Positions 15,987 to 24,083 of a stretch of 28,062 bases of DNA are shown here, piece after piece; the stretch's first letter is position 1; the number at the start of each line of letters is the position of its first letter. The stretch covers positions 1 to 28,062 of the forward strand of contig CALCMD010000057.1 of assembly GCA_937965795.1 (NCBI GenBank). The letters are read 5' to 3'. A model generated the notes under the pieces. That model did no database searches. It worked only from the letters and a program-made list of their open reading frames with translations, and was not told the origin of the DNA. This DNA is from an uncultured Lachnospiraceae bacterium. GTDB lineage: Bacteria; Bacillota; Clostridia; Lachnospirales; Lachnospiraceae. Position numbers and translations under genes: made by a program.

Positions 15987-18326
15987 TTACAATGCTTTCA
16001 TCTTAATGGTACTTTTCGCTCCCCTGCTCTGGAAAATGCTCCGATACTCCGCAGTTTTCGCAGACGGTACGGTGAAAACTGCCGTTGCCCGAATGCCCTT
16101 AAATACACCGGAGCCAAAGCTTTGAGACGTCAGGTTTTTATTTTTGATAATAATGGTTTTCAGTTTCTCGGCTCTGTAAAATGCCCCTTTTCCAATCTTC
16201 AAAGAAGCTGTGGAGGCGACATTGAACTTCGTCATAGACGTACAATTCCGAAAGCACCAGCTTCCAATGGTCGTCAGATCTGTTGCTGACAGAAGTACTG
16301 CCTTTACGGAACTGCATCCCCAGAATACATTCTTGCCGATAAACCTTGCGGATTTCAGCGTGATCCTGCCCGTATATCCCCCAAGCATCGTCAGCTTTTT
16401 GCAGTTTCGGAACGCATTCTTGTAAATTTTCTCCACCCCGGCACAGCCGCTGACTGTTTTCAGTGAAGTACAGTTATAAAAAGCCCCGCAATTGATCACT
16501 GTCACGCTGCTCGGAATGGTGATCTTTTTCAATGCCGTATTGTTATAAAAAGCTCTCGAAGCGATCGCCGTCACCTCATAAGTATAACCGTCTATCTCCA
16601 CCTCAGACGGAATCGTAACCGTTTCCGCAGAAGGATTTAAAGCTCCCATGTACGTGACCTTCATCCCCGCCGCCGTCACCTTATAGGAACCTCCGGTACG
16701 GGCATCCTGCAAAATTGTCCCCTTTGCAGGCGCCGCATAGGAAATCGGCATCACCTGCATTCCCTGCAAATACGGATACCCCTGATTCTGCGTACTGCCA
16801 ATCGCCCACACATTTGTGAAGTCAAAATTCGTAAAACTGGAAGCCGTTTTCATCTGCGCCGCACTCAATGCCGTTGCCGTGCCGGAAATACGTCCCCCCG
16901 CAGTAAACGCATACTCTCCCGTGGCGCTATAATAGTAGCAGTCTGACAATGTACAATATCCTGTCGTCCCCTCATTCATAACGGCAGCCCGGTCAATGAT
17001 TCCCATCGTAGAACTGTTATAGATCTGTATACCGATACATTTGCTGACACTGACACTTCCAGAAGCAATCGCCGCCTCCCCGACGATATTTCCGCCATCT
17101 TTCATCTTCCCCATGTTATAGCAGTTTTCTATCTTTACCGCCTGGGCTGTGGAAGCTGTACCCGGAACCTCCGCATAGCCCGCTATCCCTCCCGAATAGC
17201 TGCTGATGCTGTCGATGACTCCCACATTATAGCTCCGTTCTACCAGTATGTACGCATCGTATCCGCTGGCTTCATCCAAAAGGCAGAGTCCGCCGAGGAT
17301 TCCTCCCACTTTGCTTGTACCTTTCACCGTACCGGAATTTGCCGTTCCTGTGATATGGAACTTCGCTCCCTCCCGGACGCTGCTGCACTTCACGGAACCG
17401 AGGATTCCTCCCACGCCGTTTACGCCTGTGATCTCCCCTGTGTTGATGCAGTCGCTGACCGTCATCTGATTGTCCACGCCGGATGCCTGCCCGATGATTC
17501 CGCCAACAGACCCTGTTCCTTTTACGACGCCGCTTACATAAATATTACGAATCTCACACGGCTCTGCTTCCTCTCCTCCAAGTGTTTTGGCCAGTGCGCC
17601 GGCATCTCCGTCTATATTGATCTGTACATCCGTCAATGCCAGATTCACGAACTGTCCGCCCGCGATCCCATCAAACAACGGAGCGGTCAGTCCCTTCACC
17701 TCATAGCCATTTCCGTCCAGGATACCGGAAAATCCCGTGATGCTGCTCCAGGTCTGCCCGGTCAGGTCTATATCATTCATAAGAATATATTTTCCCGTGG
17801 AAACTGTCGTCACCGGGGCTTCCGTCTCTGCCGGAGCTTCTGTTTCCGCCGGGGCTTCTGTCTCCGCCGGGACTTCCGTCTCTGCCGGAGCTTCTGTTTC
17901 CGCCGGGGCTTCCGTCTCCGCCGGGGCTTCCGTTTCCGCCGGAGCTTCCGTCTCTGCCGGGGCTTCTGTTTCCGCCGGGGCTTCTGTTTCCGCCGGGGCT
18001 TCTGTCTCTGACGGGGCTTCTGTTTCCACCGGGGCTTCCGTCTCCGCCGGGGCTTCCGTCTCCGCCGGGGCTTCTGTCTCCGCCGGGGCTTCCGTTTCCG
18101 CCGGGGCTTCTGTCTCTCCCGGTATTTCTGTTCCTGCCGGAACGATGGCTTTCAACTCTTCCGCTGTACGAATCGGAACATAACCTTCCGGTATCTGAGT
18201 CTGATGTTCTATGGCTGTCGGAAATGTGACGGCCGCCCCGGCTGCCAGGCACGGTTCTGACATCAATGCAAACAGCAGGAAAAAAGCAAGGGTTTTTCGG
18301 ACTACATGTCTTTTCTTTCTGTTCAT
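15987..18326 (-). CDS. Secreted BspA-like protein with TEAPAE hexapeptide repeat, beta-helix and LRR_5 domain
   Basis: 779 residues. AAGGAGG lies just before ATG 18326. Signal peptide about 1-31 (hydrophobic stretch then CLAAGAA). Residues 40-70 hold IRTAEELKAI, the usual lead-in to a GLUG-type beta-helix. A run of about 17 hexapeptides (PAETEA, with V/S/E-position variants) follows to about 174. Then comes GKYILMNDIDLTG and a beta-helix with GGIIG/GGILG turns to about 540. From about 560 there is an LRR_5/BspA domain (SRAFYNNTALKKITIPSSV), ending in a basic tail. The Pro/Thr/Glu run is probably an extended spacer and possible glycosylation site (inference). No enzyme motif, no LPXTG and no SLH. 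It lies downstream of the DUF6273 gene but is separated by a terminator, so it is likely transcribed alone. Confidence 0.88.
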   Translation of the reverse strand: MNRKKRHVVRKTLAFFLLFALMSEPCLAAGAAVTFPTAIEHQTQIPEGYVPIRTAEELKAIVPAGTEIPGETEAPAETEAPAETEAPAETEAPAETEAPVETEAPSETEAPAETEAPAETEAPAETEAPAETEAPAETEAPAETEAPAETEVPAETEAPAETEAPAETEAPVTTVSTGKYILMNDIDLTGQTWSSITGFSGILDGNGYEVKGLTAPLFDGIAGGQFVNLALTDVQINIDGDAGALAKTLGGEEAEPCEIRNIYVSGVVKGTGSVGGIIGQASGVDNQMTVSDCINTGEITGVNGVGGILGSVKCSSVREGAKFHITGTANSGTVKGTSKVGGILGGLCLLDEASGYDAYILVERSYNVGVIDSISSYSGGIAGYAEVPGTASTAQAVKIENCYNMGKMKDGGNIVGEAAIASGSVSVSKCIGIQIYNSSTMGIIDRAAVMNEGTTGYCTLSDCYYYSATGEYAFTAGGRISGTATALSAAQMKTASSFTNFDFTNVWAIGSTQNQGYPYLQGMQVMPISYAAPAKGTILQDARTGGSYKVTAAGMKVTYMGALNPSAETVTIPSEVEIDGYTYEVTAIASRAFYNNTALKKITIPSSVTVINCGAFYNCTSLKTVSGCAGVEKIYKNAFRNCKKLTMLGGYTGRITLKSARFIGKNVFWGCSSVKAVLLSATDLTTIGSWCFRNCTSMTKFNVASTASLKIGKGAFYRAEKLKTIIIKNKNLTSQSFGSGVFKGIRATAVFTVPSAKTAEYRSIFQSRGAKSTIKMKAL
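17815..18126 (-). repeat. 18-bp coding tandem repeat (about 17 copies) encoding ETEAPA
   Basis: Uninterrupted 18-bp periodicity with mostly synonymous third-position differences (for example GAA/GAG and ACA/ACG) and a few amino-acid variants (PV, PS, TEV). Copy number could change without frameshift because the unit is six codons. The antisense strand is also open here but has no independent support. Confidence 0.93.
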
Positions 18327-18446
18327 AATTACCTCCTTGTTAAATAAGTGTTACATTTTTATTAATTTTCTTTATGCTACCATTGCACTTTGATAGAAAT
18401 GTGAGTAATATTTTTCTATTTTCCCATAATCAGGACAAAAGAAAAG

Positions 18447-18476
18447 CTCATTACCTCCAACTATGGAAATAATGAG
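18447..18476 (-). terminator. Rho-independent terminator of the DUF6273-LRR gene
   Basis: Minus strand CTCATTATTTCC pairs over 12 positions (two G-U) with GGAGGTAATGAG around a 6-base loop, and CTTTTCTTTT follows directly. It lies 20 bases after the stop at 18497. Confidence 0.87.
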
Positions 18477-18496
18477 TTTTTCCTGTTTCCCTCCTG

Positions 18497-20188
18497 TTAT
18501 GTAACGATCCGTACTTTCTTCCCCTGTCCTTTGTTTTTCAGCAGCTTTTTGTATGCTTTCAGCTTCGCCTTCGGGACTTTGATGACTGCCTTTGCATGGA
18601 TGCCTTTGAAAGCGTTCCTCCCGGCCTTTTTCAGTTTTCCGGATTTGATCGTGATTTTTTTCAGCGCCTTACAGCCGCCAAAAGCCCTTGCAGGGATTCC
18701 CTTCACGCCCTTTCCAATTACCACGCTTTTCAGATTTTTGCAGTTCCGGAATGCTCCGGCGCCGATTGACGCCACCCGATCGCCGATGACAACCTTCTTC
18801 AGATCTTTACTGCCGGCAAATGCCTGCGCGGATATACCGGTTACCTGATAGGTGACGCCGGACAGGGTAACGCTTGCCGGGATGCGGATGGATGCAGCCC
18901 CGGACGTTCCCGTCCCTGTGTACGAAACAGCTTTCCCCGGAATAGTGACAGTATAAATCATACCGCTTCTGGCATCTGTCAGTTTCGTTCCCTTCGGCAA
19001 AACTTTCTCTGTCTTTCCGGAATACAGGGGCTTTTTATCGTCGGTCACAGGTTTTTCTGTTCCGCTGCCGGAACCATCCGAACAAACCGTTCCCGCATAC
19101 GAATAAAGATTCCGGAATGAAAGATTCAGATTCAAAGCCGGACGGACGCCATTGTCGCCCATATAGACATAGGCCCCATAACTGTTGACCCAGCCGGCGT
19201 AGCTGACATTCACAGCCATGTTTCCGGCGTTGCCCGGCGAGCGCAGCCACCAGTGTCCATTTCCGGCGTCCTCACGGATATCCGCACAACTGTATATTCC
19301 CATAGCCTTCGCATAAGTACTGCTCTGGCATTGGCGGGCTTCATCCATAACATTCCTGCCTTTCACGAATCCATAAGCCTCAGCCCTGTCCGTATCCCAT
19401 ACATCCGACTCAGAGAGCAGAAAGATTTTGTCAGCCGTATCGTTTCCCCCATCCGTGTCCCAGGCGATACTATCCGCATTCTCCAGCAGGGAATCTGCGA
19501 CCGCCGCTCTCTCAGAGCCGGTAAAAGCGCTGCCGATAAAATTCATCCCACTGTAATTTTCAGACGTTTGATTGCTTTCCGCCCCGTAGCCATTCAGCCA
19601 GCTGCGCACGACGCTGGTCTCCCACGTAACATACGCCTGTCCGGGATTGTATGAACAATTGTCCAGAGCAATATCGGAAAGAAGCAGCGCCTGATCTCCG
19701 TCCGTATGGAGCACCCGCCACTTGATGGGCTCATATTTGAAATAATGGTAGTCCGCACTGTCGTTCCAGCAATAATAGCTGCTCTCCTGCCCGGCAGCGG
19801 AATCAGCAGAGCCTTTTTCTATCCTCCGGTACTTTTCTCCGTCCAGAGTAATATCCCCCCTGTCATCCCAGTCAGACGCATTTTTCAGTGCGCTGTATAT
19901 ACGGTCCGAGGCGATAACGTCCCCATCCCGCCGCAAAACGCCATCCAGCGCGGTGTATTCCACGTTTTCCGGTATGACCTCTGCCTGTGGGTATCTGCCG
20001 AACCATATGCAGTCCCAGGTCACTTTCCTGCCTGACTGCATGTCGGAATCCGGCGTTACGCGGGGATTGGAAAGTGTCGCTTCCTCTGCCGCTGTTCCCG
20101 TCAGGGCAGGCGAAAAAGCCGTCGCCGCCACAGCCGCCGCCAGCATGACAGCCAGCCGGTGTTTCATAGCCGCGAATTTATGCTTCAT
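18497..20188 (-). CDS. Secreted DUF6273 domain protein with C-terminal LRR_5 domain
   Basis: 563 residues. AAGGAGGAG lies 9 bases before ATG 20188, which supports this start over Met8. Signal peptide about 1-34 (Ala-rich, TGTAAEE). Residues about 55-365 match the DUF6273 pattern: IWFGRYPQAE near 61-70, YEPIKWRVL near 152-160, then WWLRSPG at 313-319 and NGVRPAL at 346-352. That closing pattern recalls C-type-lectin or formylglycine-enzyme-like folds, but function is unknown. A low-complexity linker leads to an LRR_5/BspA domain (about 430-530; repeats such as AGAFRNCKNLKSVVIGKGV) and a basic tail ending KKVRIVT. Likely an exported binding protein (inference). It sits 105 bases downstream of citrate synthase with its own terminator; I could not find a convincing separate promoter. 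Confidence 0.88.
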   Translation of the reverse strand: MKHKFAAMKHRLAVMLAAAVAATAFSPALTGTAAEEATLSNPRVTPDSDMQSGRKVTWDCIWFGRYPQAEVIPENVEYTALDGVLRRDGDVIASDRIYSALKNASDWDDRGDITLDGEKYRRIEKGSADSAAGQESSYYCWNDSADYHYFKYEPIKWRVLHTDGDQALLLSDIALDNCSYNPGQAYVTWETSVVRSWLNGYGAESNQTSENYSGMNFIGSAFTGSERAAVADSLLENADSIAWDTDGGNDTADKIFLLSESDVWDTDRAEAYGFVKGRNVMDEARQCQSSTYAKAMGIYSCADIREDAGNGHWWLRSPGNAGNMAVNVSYAGWVNSYGAYVYMGDNGVRPALNLNLSFRNLYSYAGTVCSDGSGSGTEKPVTDDKKPLYSGKTEKVLPKGTKLTDARSGMIYTVTIPGKAVSYTGTGTSGAASIRIPASVTLSGVTYQVTGISAQAFAGSKDLKKVVIGDRVASIGAGAFRNCKNLKSVVIGKGVKGIPARAFGGCKALKKITIKSGKLKKAGRNAFKGIHAKAVIKVPKAKLKAYKKLLKNKGQGKKVRIVT

Positions 20189-20293
20189 GATCTTTTTCTC
20201 CTCCTTCTACTTATCACGTTCATAGGTACGGGTGCAGAATTTTTGTATACCTGTAAGGAAGCTGGATGCGTATTCCTTTCTCCGGCCTGGCAC

Positions 20294-21655
20294 CTACTCT
20301 CTCTCCTCCAGAGGCACATATTCCCTCTCATCCATCACGCTCTTATACGCCGGACGGATGATCTTATCCACATTGATCAATTCCTCGATACGGTGCGCGC
20401 TCCACCCTACGATTCTCGCAATTGCAAACATCGGGGTGAACAGCTCCTCCGGAATATCTAGCATACTGTAAACAAATCCGCTGTAGAAATCCACATTCGG
20501 GCTTACGCCTTTATAGATTCTGCGCTCTTCCATGATGATCTTCGGCCCCAGGCGCTCGATCATCGAATACAGAGCAAAATCTTTCTCCCTGTGTTTCTCT
20601 TCCGAAAGCTCTTTTACGAAGGATTTAAACACTTCTGCTCTCGGATCGGAATTTGAATAAACGGCATGTCCCATCCCATAGATTAGTCCTTTCCGGTCAA
20701 AGGCTTCCTTGTGAAGCAGCTTTCTTAAATATTCCTCTACCTGCTTTTCATCCGTGGTATCCTTTACATTCTTCTTCAGATCCTTTACCATCTCCACGAC
20801 CTTAATATTCGCGCCGCCGTGTTTTGGTCCCTTCAGGGAGGACAGCGCAGAAGCGATCGCCGCATAAGTATCCGTTCCCGATGAAGTCACGACATGCGTG
20901 GTAAAAGTGGAGTTATTTCCGCCGCCGTGTTCCATGTGAAGAATCAGGGCCATATCCAGTACATGCGCTTCCATCGAAGTATACTGCATATCCGGCCGCA
21001 GCATACGCAGAAAATTCTCCGCGGTAGAAAGCTTCGGATCTGGACGATGGATATACATGCTGCCATCCTTTTCATAATGATTATAAGCATGATAACTGTA
21101 AACCGCCATCATCGGCATAATACTAATCAGCATCATGCACTGGCGAAGCACATTTTCAATCGAAATATCCGATGCCTGCGGGTCATACGAAGCTAACGTC
21201 AGAATACATTTAGACAAAGAATTCATAATATCACGGCTTGGCGCTTTCATGATAACGTCTCTCGTAAAGTTTGTCGGCAGCTTCCGACAGTAAGCCAGAG
21301 CCTGACGGAATTCTTTCAGTTCCTTCTCCGTCGGCAGTTTTCCAAAAAGAAGCAGATAAGACACTTCCTCAAATCCATATCTGCGTCCTTCCACTTCTCC
21401 CCTGATCAAATCCTGGATGCTGTAGCCCCGGTAATAGAGGCGGCCGTCGCAGGGCTTCTTCTGTCCGTCGACCATCTCGAACGCCTCGATCTTCGACACC
21501 CTGGTCAGCCCTGCCAGAACGCCGTTCCCGTTCTTGTCACGGAGTCCCCGCTGAACATCATATTTTCCATAAAGTTCCACATCAATCTTACCGTTTTCCA
21601 CACAGCTCTGAGCCAAATCTCTTACTTTTTCAAGATACTCTTTCTGTTTCATCAT
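20294..21655 (-). CDS. Citrate synthase
   Basis: Condenses oxaloacetate and acetyl-CoA to citrate in the cytoplasm, feeding 2-oxoglutarate and glutamate synthesis in an anaerobe (family knowledge). 453 residues from ATG 21655. An in-frame ATG at 21697 would add 14 residues and also has a passable AGAAGG site, so the start is uncertain. The three catalytic residues are present: His279 in PKHGGAN, His330 in GMGHAVYSNSDPRA and Asp389 in NVDFYSG. The N-terminus (YLEKVRDLAQSC...LYGKYDVQRGLRD) and the LTRVSKIEAF region fit clostridial citrate synthases. A 2-methylcitrate synthase cannot be excluded from sequence alone, but no prp genes are nearby. Transcribed from a strong promoter at 21760-21788. 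Confidence 0.93.
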   Translation of the reverse strand: MMKQKEYLEKVRDLAQSCVENGKIDVELYGKYDVQRGLRDKNGNGVLAGLTRVSKIEAFEMVDGQKKPCDGRLYYRGYSIQDLIRGEVEGRRYGFEEVSYLLLFGKLPTEKELKEFRQALAYCRKLPTNFTRDVIMKAPSRDIMNSLSKCILTLASYDPQASDISIENVLRQCMMLISIMPMMAVYSYHAYNHYEKDGSMYIHRPDPKLSTAENFLRMLRPDMQYTSMEAHVLDMALILHMEHGGGNNSTFTTHVVTSSGTDTYAAIASALSSLKGPKHGGANIKVVEMVKDLKKNVKDTTDEKQVEEYLRKLLHKEAFDRKGLIYGMGHAVYSNSDPRAEVFKSFVKELSEEKHREKDFALYSMIERLGPKIIMEERRIYKGVSPNVDFYSGFVYSMLDIPEELFTPMFAIARIVGWSAHRIEELINVDKIIRPAYKSVMDEREYVPLEERE

Positions 21656-21759
21656 ACATTCACCATGCCTTCCTGAATTTTTCTGTCTTATGACCATATC
21701 CCGCCTTCTTTAGTATCTTCTAAACTTTGATTGTTTATTTTTTAACTATATCTTTGTAA

Positions 21760-21788
21760 ATTATACAGGAATCCTTTTTGAGAAACAA
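21760..21788 (-). promoter_or_regulatory. Sigma-A-type promoter of citrate synthase
   Basis: Minus strand TTGTTT (21788-21783), 17-base spacer, perfect TATAAT (21765-21760). The leader to 21655 is about 100 bases and AT-rich. Confidence 0.78.
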
Positions 21789-21855
21789 TGAACAAATTAT
21801 GAATTTTTTCGAAAAAAATGAGATTTCCCGCAAAAATGCACACAAAAACTTCTAT

Positions 21856-21884
21856 TTGCTTTTTCAGGAAGAAACGATTATACT
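21856..21884 (+). promoter_or_regulatory. Sigma-A-type promoter of the small membrane protein/HAD operon
   Basis: TTGCTT (21856-21861), 17-base spacer, TATACT (21879-21884). It is divergent from the citrate synthase promoter; the two -35 boxes are 67 bases apart. Confidence 0.72.
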
Positions 21885-21913
21885 GAGAACCAAAAGAATA
21901 CAGGAGAAGATCT

Positions 21914-22138
21914 ATGAAAAAAACGAAACGAATTCTTGCCGTCACCGGCGCTGTCCTGCTGGCAGGCATGTACCTTTCCACACTGGTTTTTGCCCTGATG
22001 AAAAATGAGAACGCATCCAATATGCTGATGGGTTCCATCGCATGTACCATTATCATTCCCGTGTTTCTATATGCCTACAGCCTGATCTTTAAGGTTTTAA
22101 ACCGAAAGGATGAAAAAGACGATTCCCGCAAGGACTGA
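21914..22138 (+). CDS. Small two-helix membrane protein, function unknown
   Basis: 74 residues. AGGAG lies 7 bases before the ATG, and a good promoter is just upstream. Two hydrophobic segments (about 7-28 and 37-58) are joined by a short polar loop (KNENASN), and the tail is charged (RKDEKDDSRKD). The basic N-terminus and charged C-terminus suggest both ends face the cytoplasm. I recognise no family. Its stop is 18 bases before the HAD hydrolase, which has its own strong binding site, so the two form an operon. Confidence 0.72.
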   Translation: MKKTKRILAVTGAVLLAGMYLSTLVFALMKNENASNMLMGSIACTIIIPVFLYAYSLIFKVLNRKDEKDDSRKD

Positions 22139-22156
22139 CAAAATAAGGAGGTTCCC

Positions 22157-22765
22157 ATGATCGATACGATTATCTTTGATATTGGAAGAGTTCTGGTCAG
22201 ATTTGAATGGAAAGAATATCTTGACAGCTTTCATTTTCCAGCGGAAACAGCAGACATTCTCGGAAAGGCCATATTCCTGAACCCCGCCTGGCAGGAATAT
22301 GACAGGAGCGCCCTGTCGGACGAAGAAATCCTGCGCCGTCTGATACAGGCAGCGCCGGACTATGAAAAAGAAATCCGGACCGTCTTTGAGCAGTTTCCCT
22401 CCAGCCTTACCCTGCTCCCCCATACGGTTCCCTGGATTACTTCTTTAAAGGAACGGGGTTTTTCGGTCTATTATCTCTCGAACTATGCAGATACGACCCG
22501 GAAAAAGAGCGGCGATGCTTTAAGTTTTCGGAAACTCTGCGACGGAGGGCTGATGTCCTGCGACGTCAAACGGATCAAGCCGGAACCTGAAATTTATCAG
22601 GAACTGCTTGACCGCTTTGCCATTGTTCCCGATCACGCCGTCTTTATCGACGATTCAAAACCAAATCTTGAAGCCGCCCAAAAATTCGGCCTGCACACCA
22701 TACACTTTCAGGACTATGAAAGTGCGTCTGCCGAACTGGAACGGCTGCTAAAACACCAGATGTAG
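22157..22765 (+). CDS. HAD-superfamily hydrolase, YihX-like
   Basis: 202 residues; AAGGAGG is a few bases before the ATG. A soluble phosphatase-type fold: motif I FDIGRVLV with nucleophile Asp8, motif II Ser108-Asn109 (YYLSNYAD), motif III Lys141 (RIKPEPEIY) and motif IV Asp165-Asp166 (FIDDSKPN). Residues about 15-85 form the helical cap. The usual second Asp of motif I is Gly10, as in the FDLGNV motif of YihX-type proteins. Likely substrate is a small sugar phosphate, by family analogy only. Co-transcribed with the small membrane protein and ends at a hairpin shared with the convergent spoIIIA operon. Confidence 0.9.
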   Translation: MIDTIIFDIGRVLVRFEWKEYLDSFHFPAETADILGKAIFLNPAWQEYDRSALSDEEILRRLIQAAPDYEKEIRTVFEQFPSSLTLLPHTVPWITSLKERGFSVYYLSNYADTTRKKSGDALSFRKLCDGGLMSCDVKRIKPEPEIYQELLDRFAIVPDHAVFIDDSKPNLEAAQKFGLHTIHFQDYESASAELERLLKHQM

Positions 22766-22769
22766 AGCC

Positions 22770-22793
22770 TACCCCGGACGCCCCTCCGGGGTA
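22770..22793. terminator. Hairpin between convergent HAD gene and spoIIIAH
   Basis: Perfect 9-bp stem TACCCCGGA/TCCGGGGTA with a 6-base loop, 5 bases after the HAD stop and 14 bases after the spoIIIAH stop. It can fold on both strands. No T-run follows on either strand, so termination is inferred from stem strength and position. Confidence 0.7.
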
Positions 22794-22806
22794 AGCAAGG
22801 CCGCTT

Positions 22807-23508
22807 CTATTCTTCCGCGTTTGTCTCATCCTGTGAAGCCATCGTCGTAATCACAATATTTTCACCGGAAATCTCGGTTTTCCGCTTCACAATATCTTCA
22901 ATCTGCGCTCTCTGTGCGTCCGTTACATTCATCTGGCTGATGACCACATCCACAGAGCCGTCCGTAATGCTGACGACCGCATCCGTAAATCCTTTTGATT
23001 CCAGCAAAAGCTCGGCTGCGGCTTCCTTCTCCGCAATATCCGCCATTCGATTCATACTGTCGATCGCATCCTGTTTCTGTTCTTCCGCTATGTTTCCATT
23101 ATTGATGACTTCCAACAGTGTTTCTTTATTCTTGGCGCGAACCTGCTCCCTGGAAAGCTTTGCCTCCGCCGAAAATCCGGAACTTCCCGGAACACTGGTA
23201 AGTACTGCCTCCCCCGGCGTGTCTGTCACCGGACTCTCCGAACCCGCATCCGCCGACAAATCTGCCGATGCCTCCTCATCCGCCGTGAAGTCCTCATCCA
23301 GACTTTCAATGTCGATCAAAGCGCTGTCGTTGCCCGTCTCCGTGGACAGGAGCTCTTCTGTCTCTTTCTTTACGCTGTTATCATCCGCCGAAGTGGGAGT
23401 CACTTCTGCTCCCAGCTTGGAACCCGAATAATTCAGGTAGCCCGCTACGGCAATCATGACCGCCAGCGCAGTAATAATGATCTGATTTTTCTTAAAGATA
23501 TTTTTCAC
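22807..23508 (-). CDS. spoIIIAH: Stage III sporulation protein AH
   Basis: 233 residues from GTG 23508, with AGGAGG 7 bases upstream. One N-terminal membrane helix (about 9-25), then an acidic Ser/Thr/Asp-rich linker (about 40-110), then the ring-forming domain (about 120-228) related to type III secretion YscJ/FliF proteins. In the mother-cell membrane SpoIIIAH interacts across the intermembrane space with forespore SpoIIQ to form the feeding-tube channel (established for Bacillus subtilis). Last gene of the operon, 11 bases after spoIIIAG. The long acidic linker is the variable part of the family. Confidence 0.93.
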   Translation of the reverse strand: MKNIFKKNQIIITALAVMIAVAGYLNYSGSKLGAEVTPTSADDNSVKKETEELLSTETGNDSALIDIESLDEDFTADEEASADLSADAGSESPVTDTPGEAVLTSVPGSSGFSAEAKLSREQVRAKNKETLLEVINNGNIAEEQKQDAIDSMNRMADIAEKEAAAELLLESKGFTDAVVSITDGSVDVVISQMNVTDAQRAQIEDIVKRKTEISGENIVITTMASQDETNAEE

Positions 23509-23519
23509 GTTTTCTCCTC

Positions 23520-24080
23520 CTAACTCATCTTCATCACTTTAATTTTATGCGCCTCTACTCCGAATAATGCCATGACCGCCTCGGTAATATTCTGAACCAC
23601 CCCAGGATCATCCCCGCCCTCCGCCACGATGACGACTCCCTGTATCTGCGGCTCCATTTCTTCTATTACATAGGGAGTCTGGCCTCCGCTTCCATCCTGC
23701 ACGTATACCGTCGATTCCTCCTGCGTCTTTTCCAGCGTGCTCCTTTTTCCGTCATCCCCTTCCTCGGTCGTGCTCCGGTCTGTCACGGGCATATCTTTCT
23801 CCACGATCTTTTCCCCACTGGACTTTCTCGTAATCATGACCTTCACCTTTCCCACGCCCGCCACGCTTTGCAGAGCCGACTCCAGCCGTTCCTCCAGCGT
23901 CTCCACCTCTTTCTTTTCTGTGGACTCTGCCGGAGCGGTATCCACAGACGTTTCCTCCTCTTTTCCCGGTACAGGCATCGCTATGACCAAAAGGAGGATT
24001 CCCGCTAATACCAGAATCAGCCACTGATCCTTTTTCATATGTTTCATCTTTTCTCTGAGAGCCCTGATTCCTTTTTCCAT
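23520..24080 (-). CDS. spoIIIAG: Stage III sporulation protein AG
   Basis: 186 residues. CAGGAG overlaps the spoIIIAF stop and precedes the ATG by 6 bases. One membrane helix (about 19-36) follows a basic N-terminus, and an outer domain starts near LEERLESALQSVAGVGKVKVMI. The VGKVKVMI and GVVIVAEGG motifs are typical of SpoIIIAG, which forms a large ring in the SpoIIIA channel. The central part is Glu/Ser/Thr-rich. Confidence 0.93.
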   Translation of the reverse strand: MEKGIRALREKMKHMKKDQWLILVLAGILLLVIAMPVPGKEEETSVDTAPAESTEKKEVETLEERLESALQSVAGVGKVKVMITRKSSGEKIVEKDMPVTDRSTTEEGDDGKRSTLEKTQEESTVYVQDGSGGQTPYVIEEMEPQIQGVVIVAEGGDDPGVVQNITEAVMALFGVEAHKIKVMKMS

Positions 24081-24083
24081 AAA

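Noticed and set aside
17737..18183. Plus-strand open frame with GASVSA repeats opposite the TEAPAE region
   Set aside because: An 18-bp repeat without stops is open in several frames. This frame has no ribosome binding site and lies wholly antisense to a gene with a signal peptide and strong AGGAGG.
18327..18440. Promoter for the 779-residue gene
   Set aside because: The gap is AT-rich and must contain one, but I found no -35/-10 pair with acceptable spacing that stands out from the background.
12421..20188. Sortase (LPXTG), SLH or dockerin anchoring of the complete LRR proteins
   Set aside because: The C-termini end in basic LRR tails without LPXTG plus hydrophobic segment, and no SLH or dockerin motif is visible.
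20255..20278. Possible terminator between citrate synthase and the DUF6273 gene
   Set aside because: Only a 6-bp AAGGAA/TTCCTT stem with a 12-base loop and no T-run.
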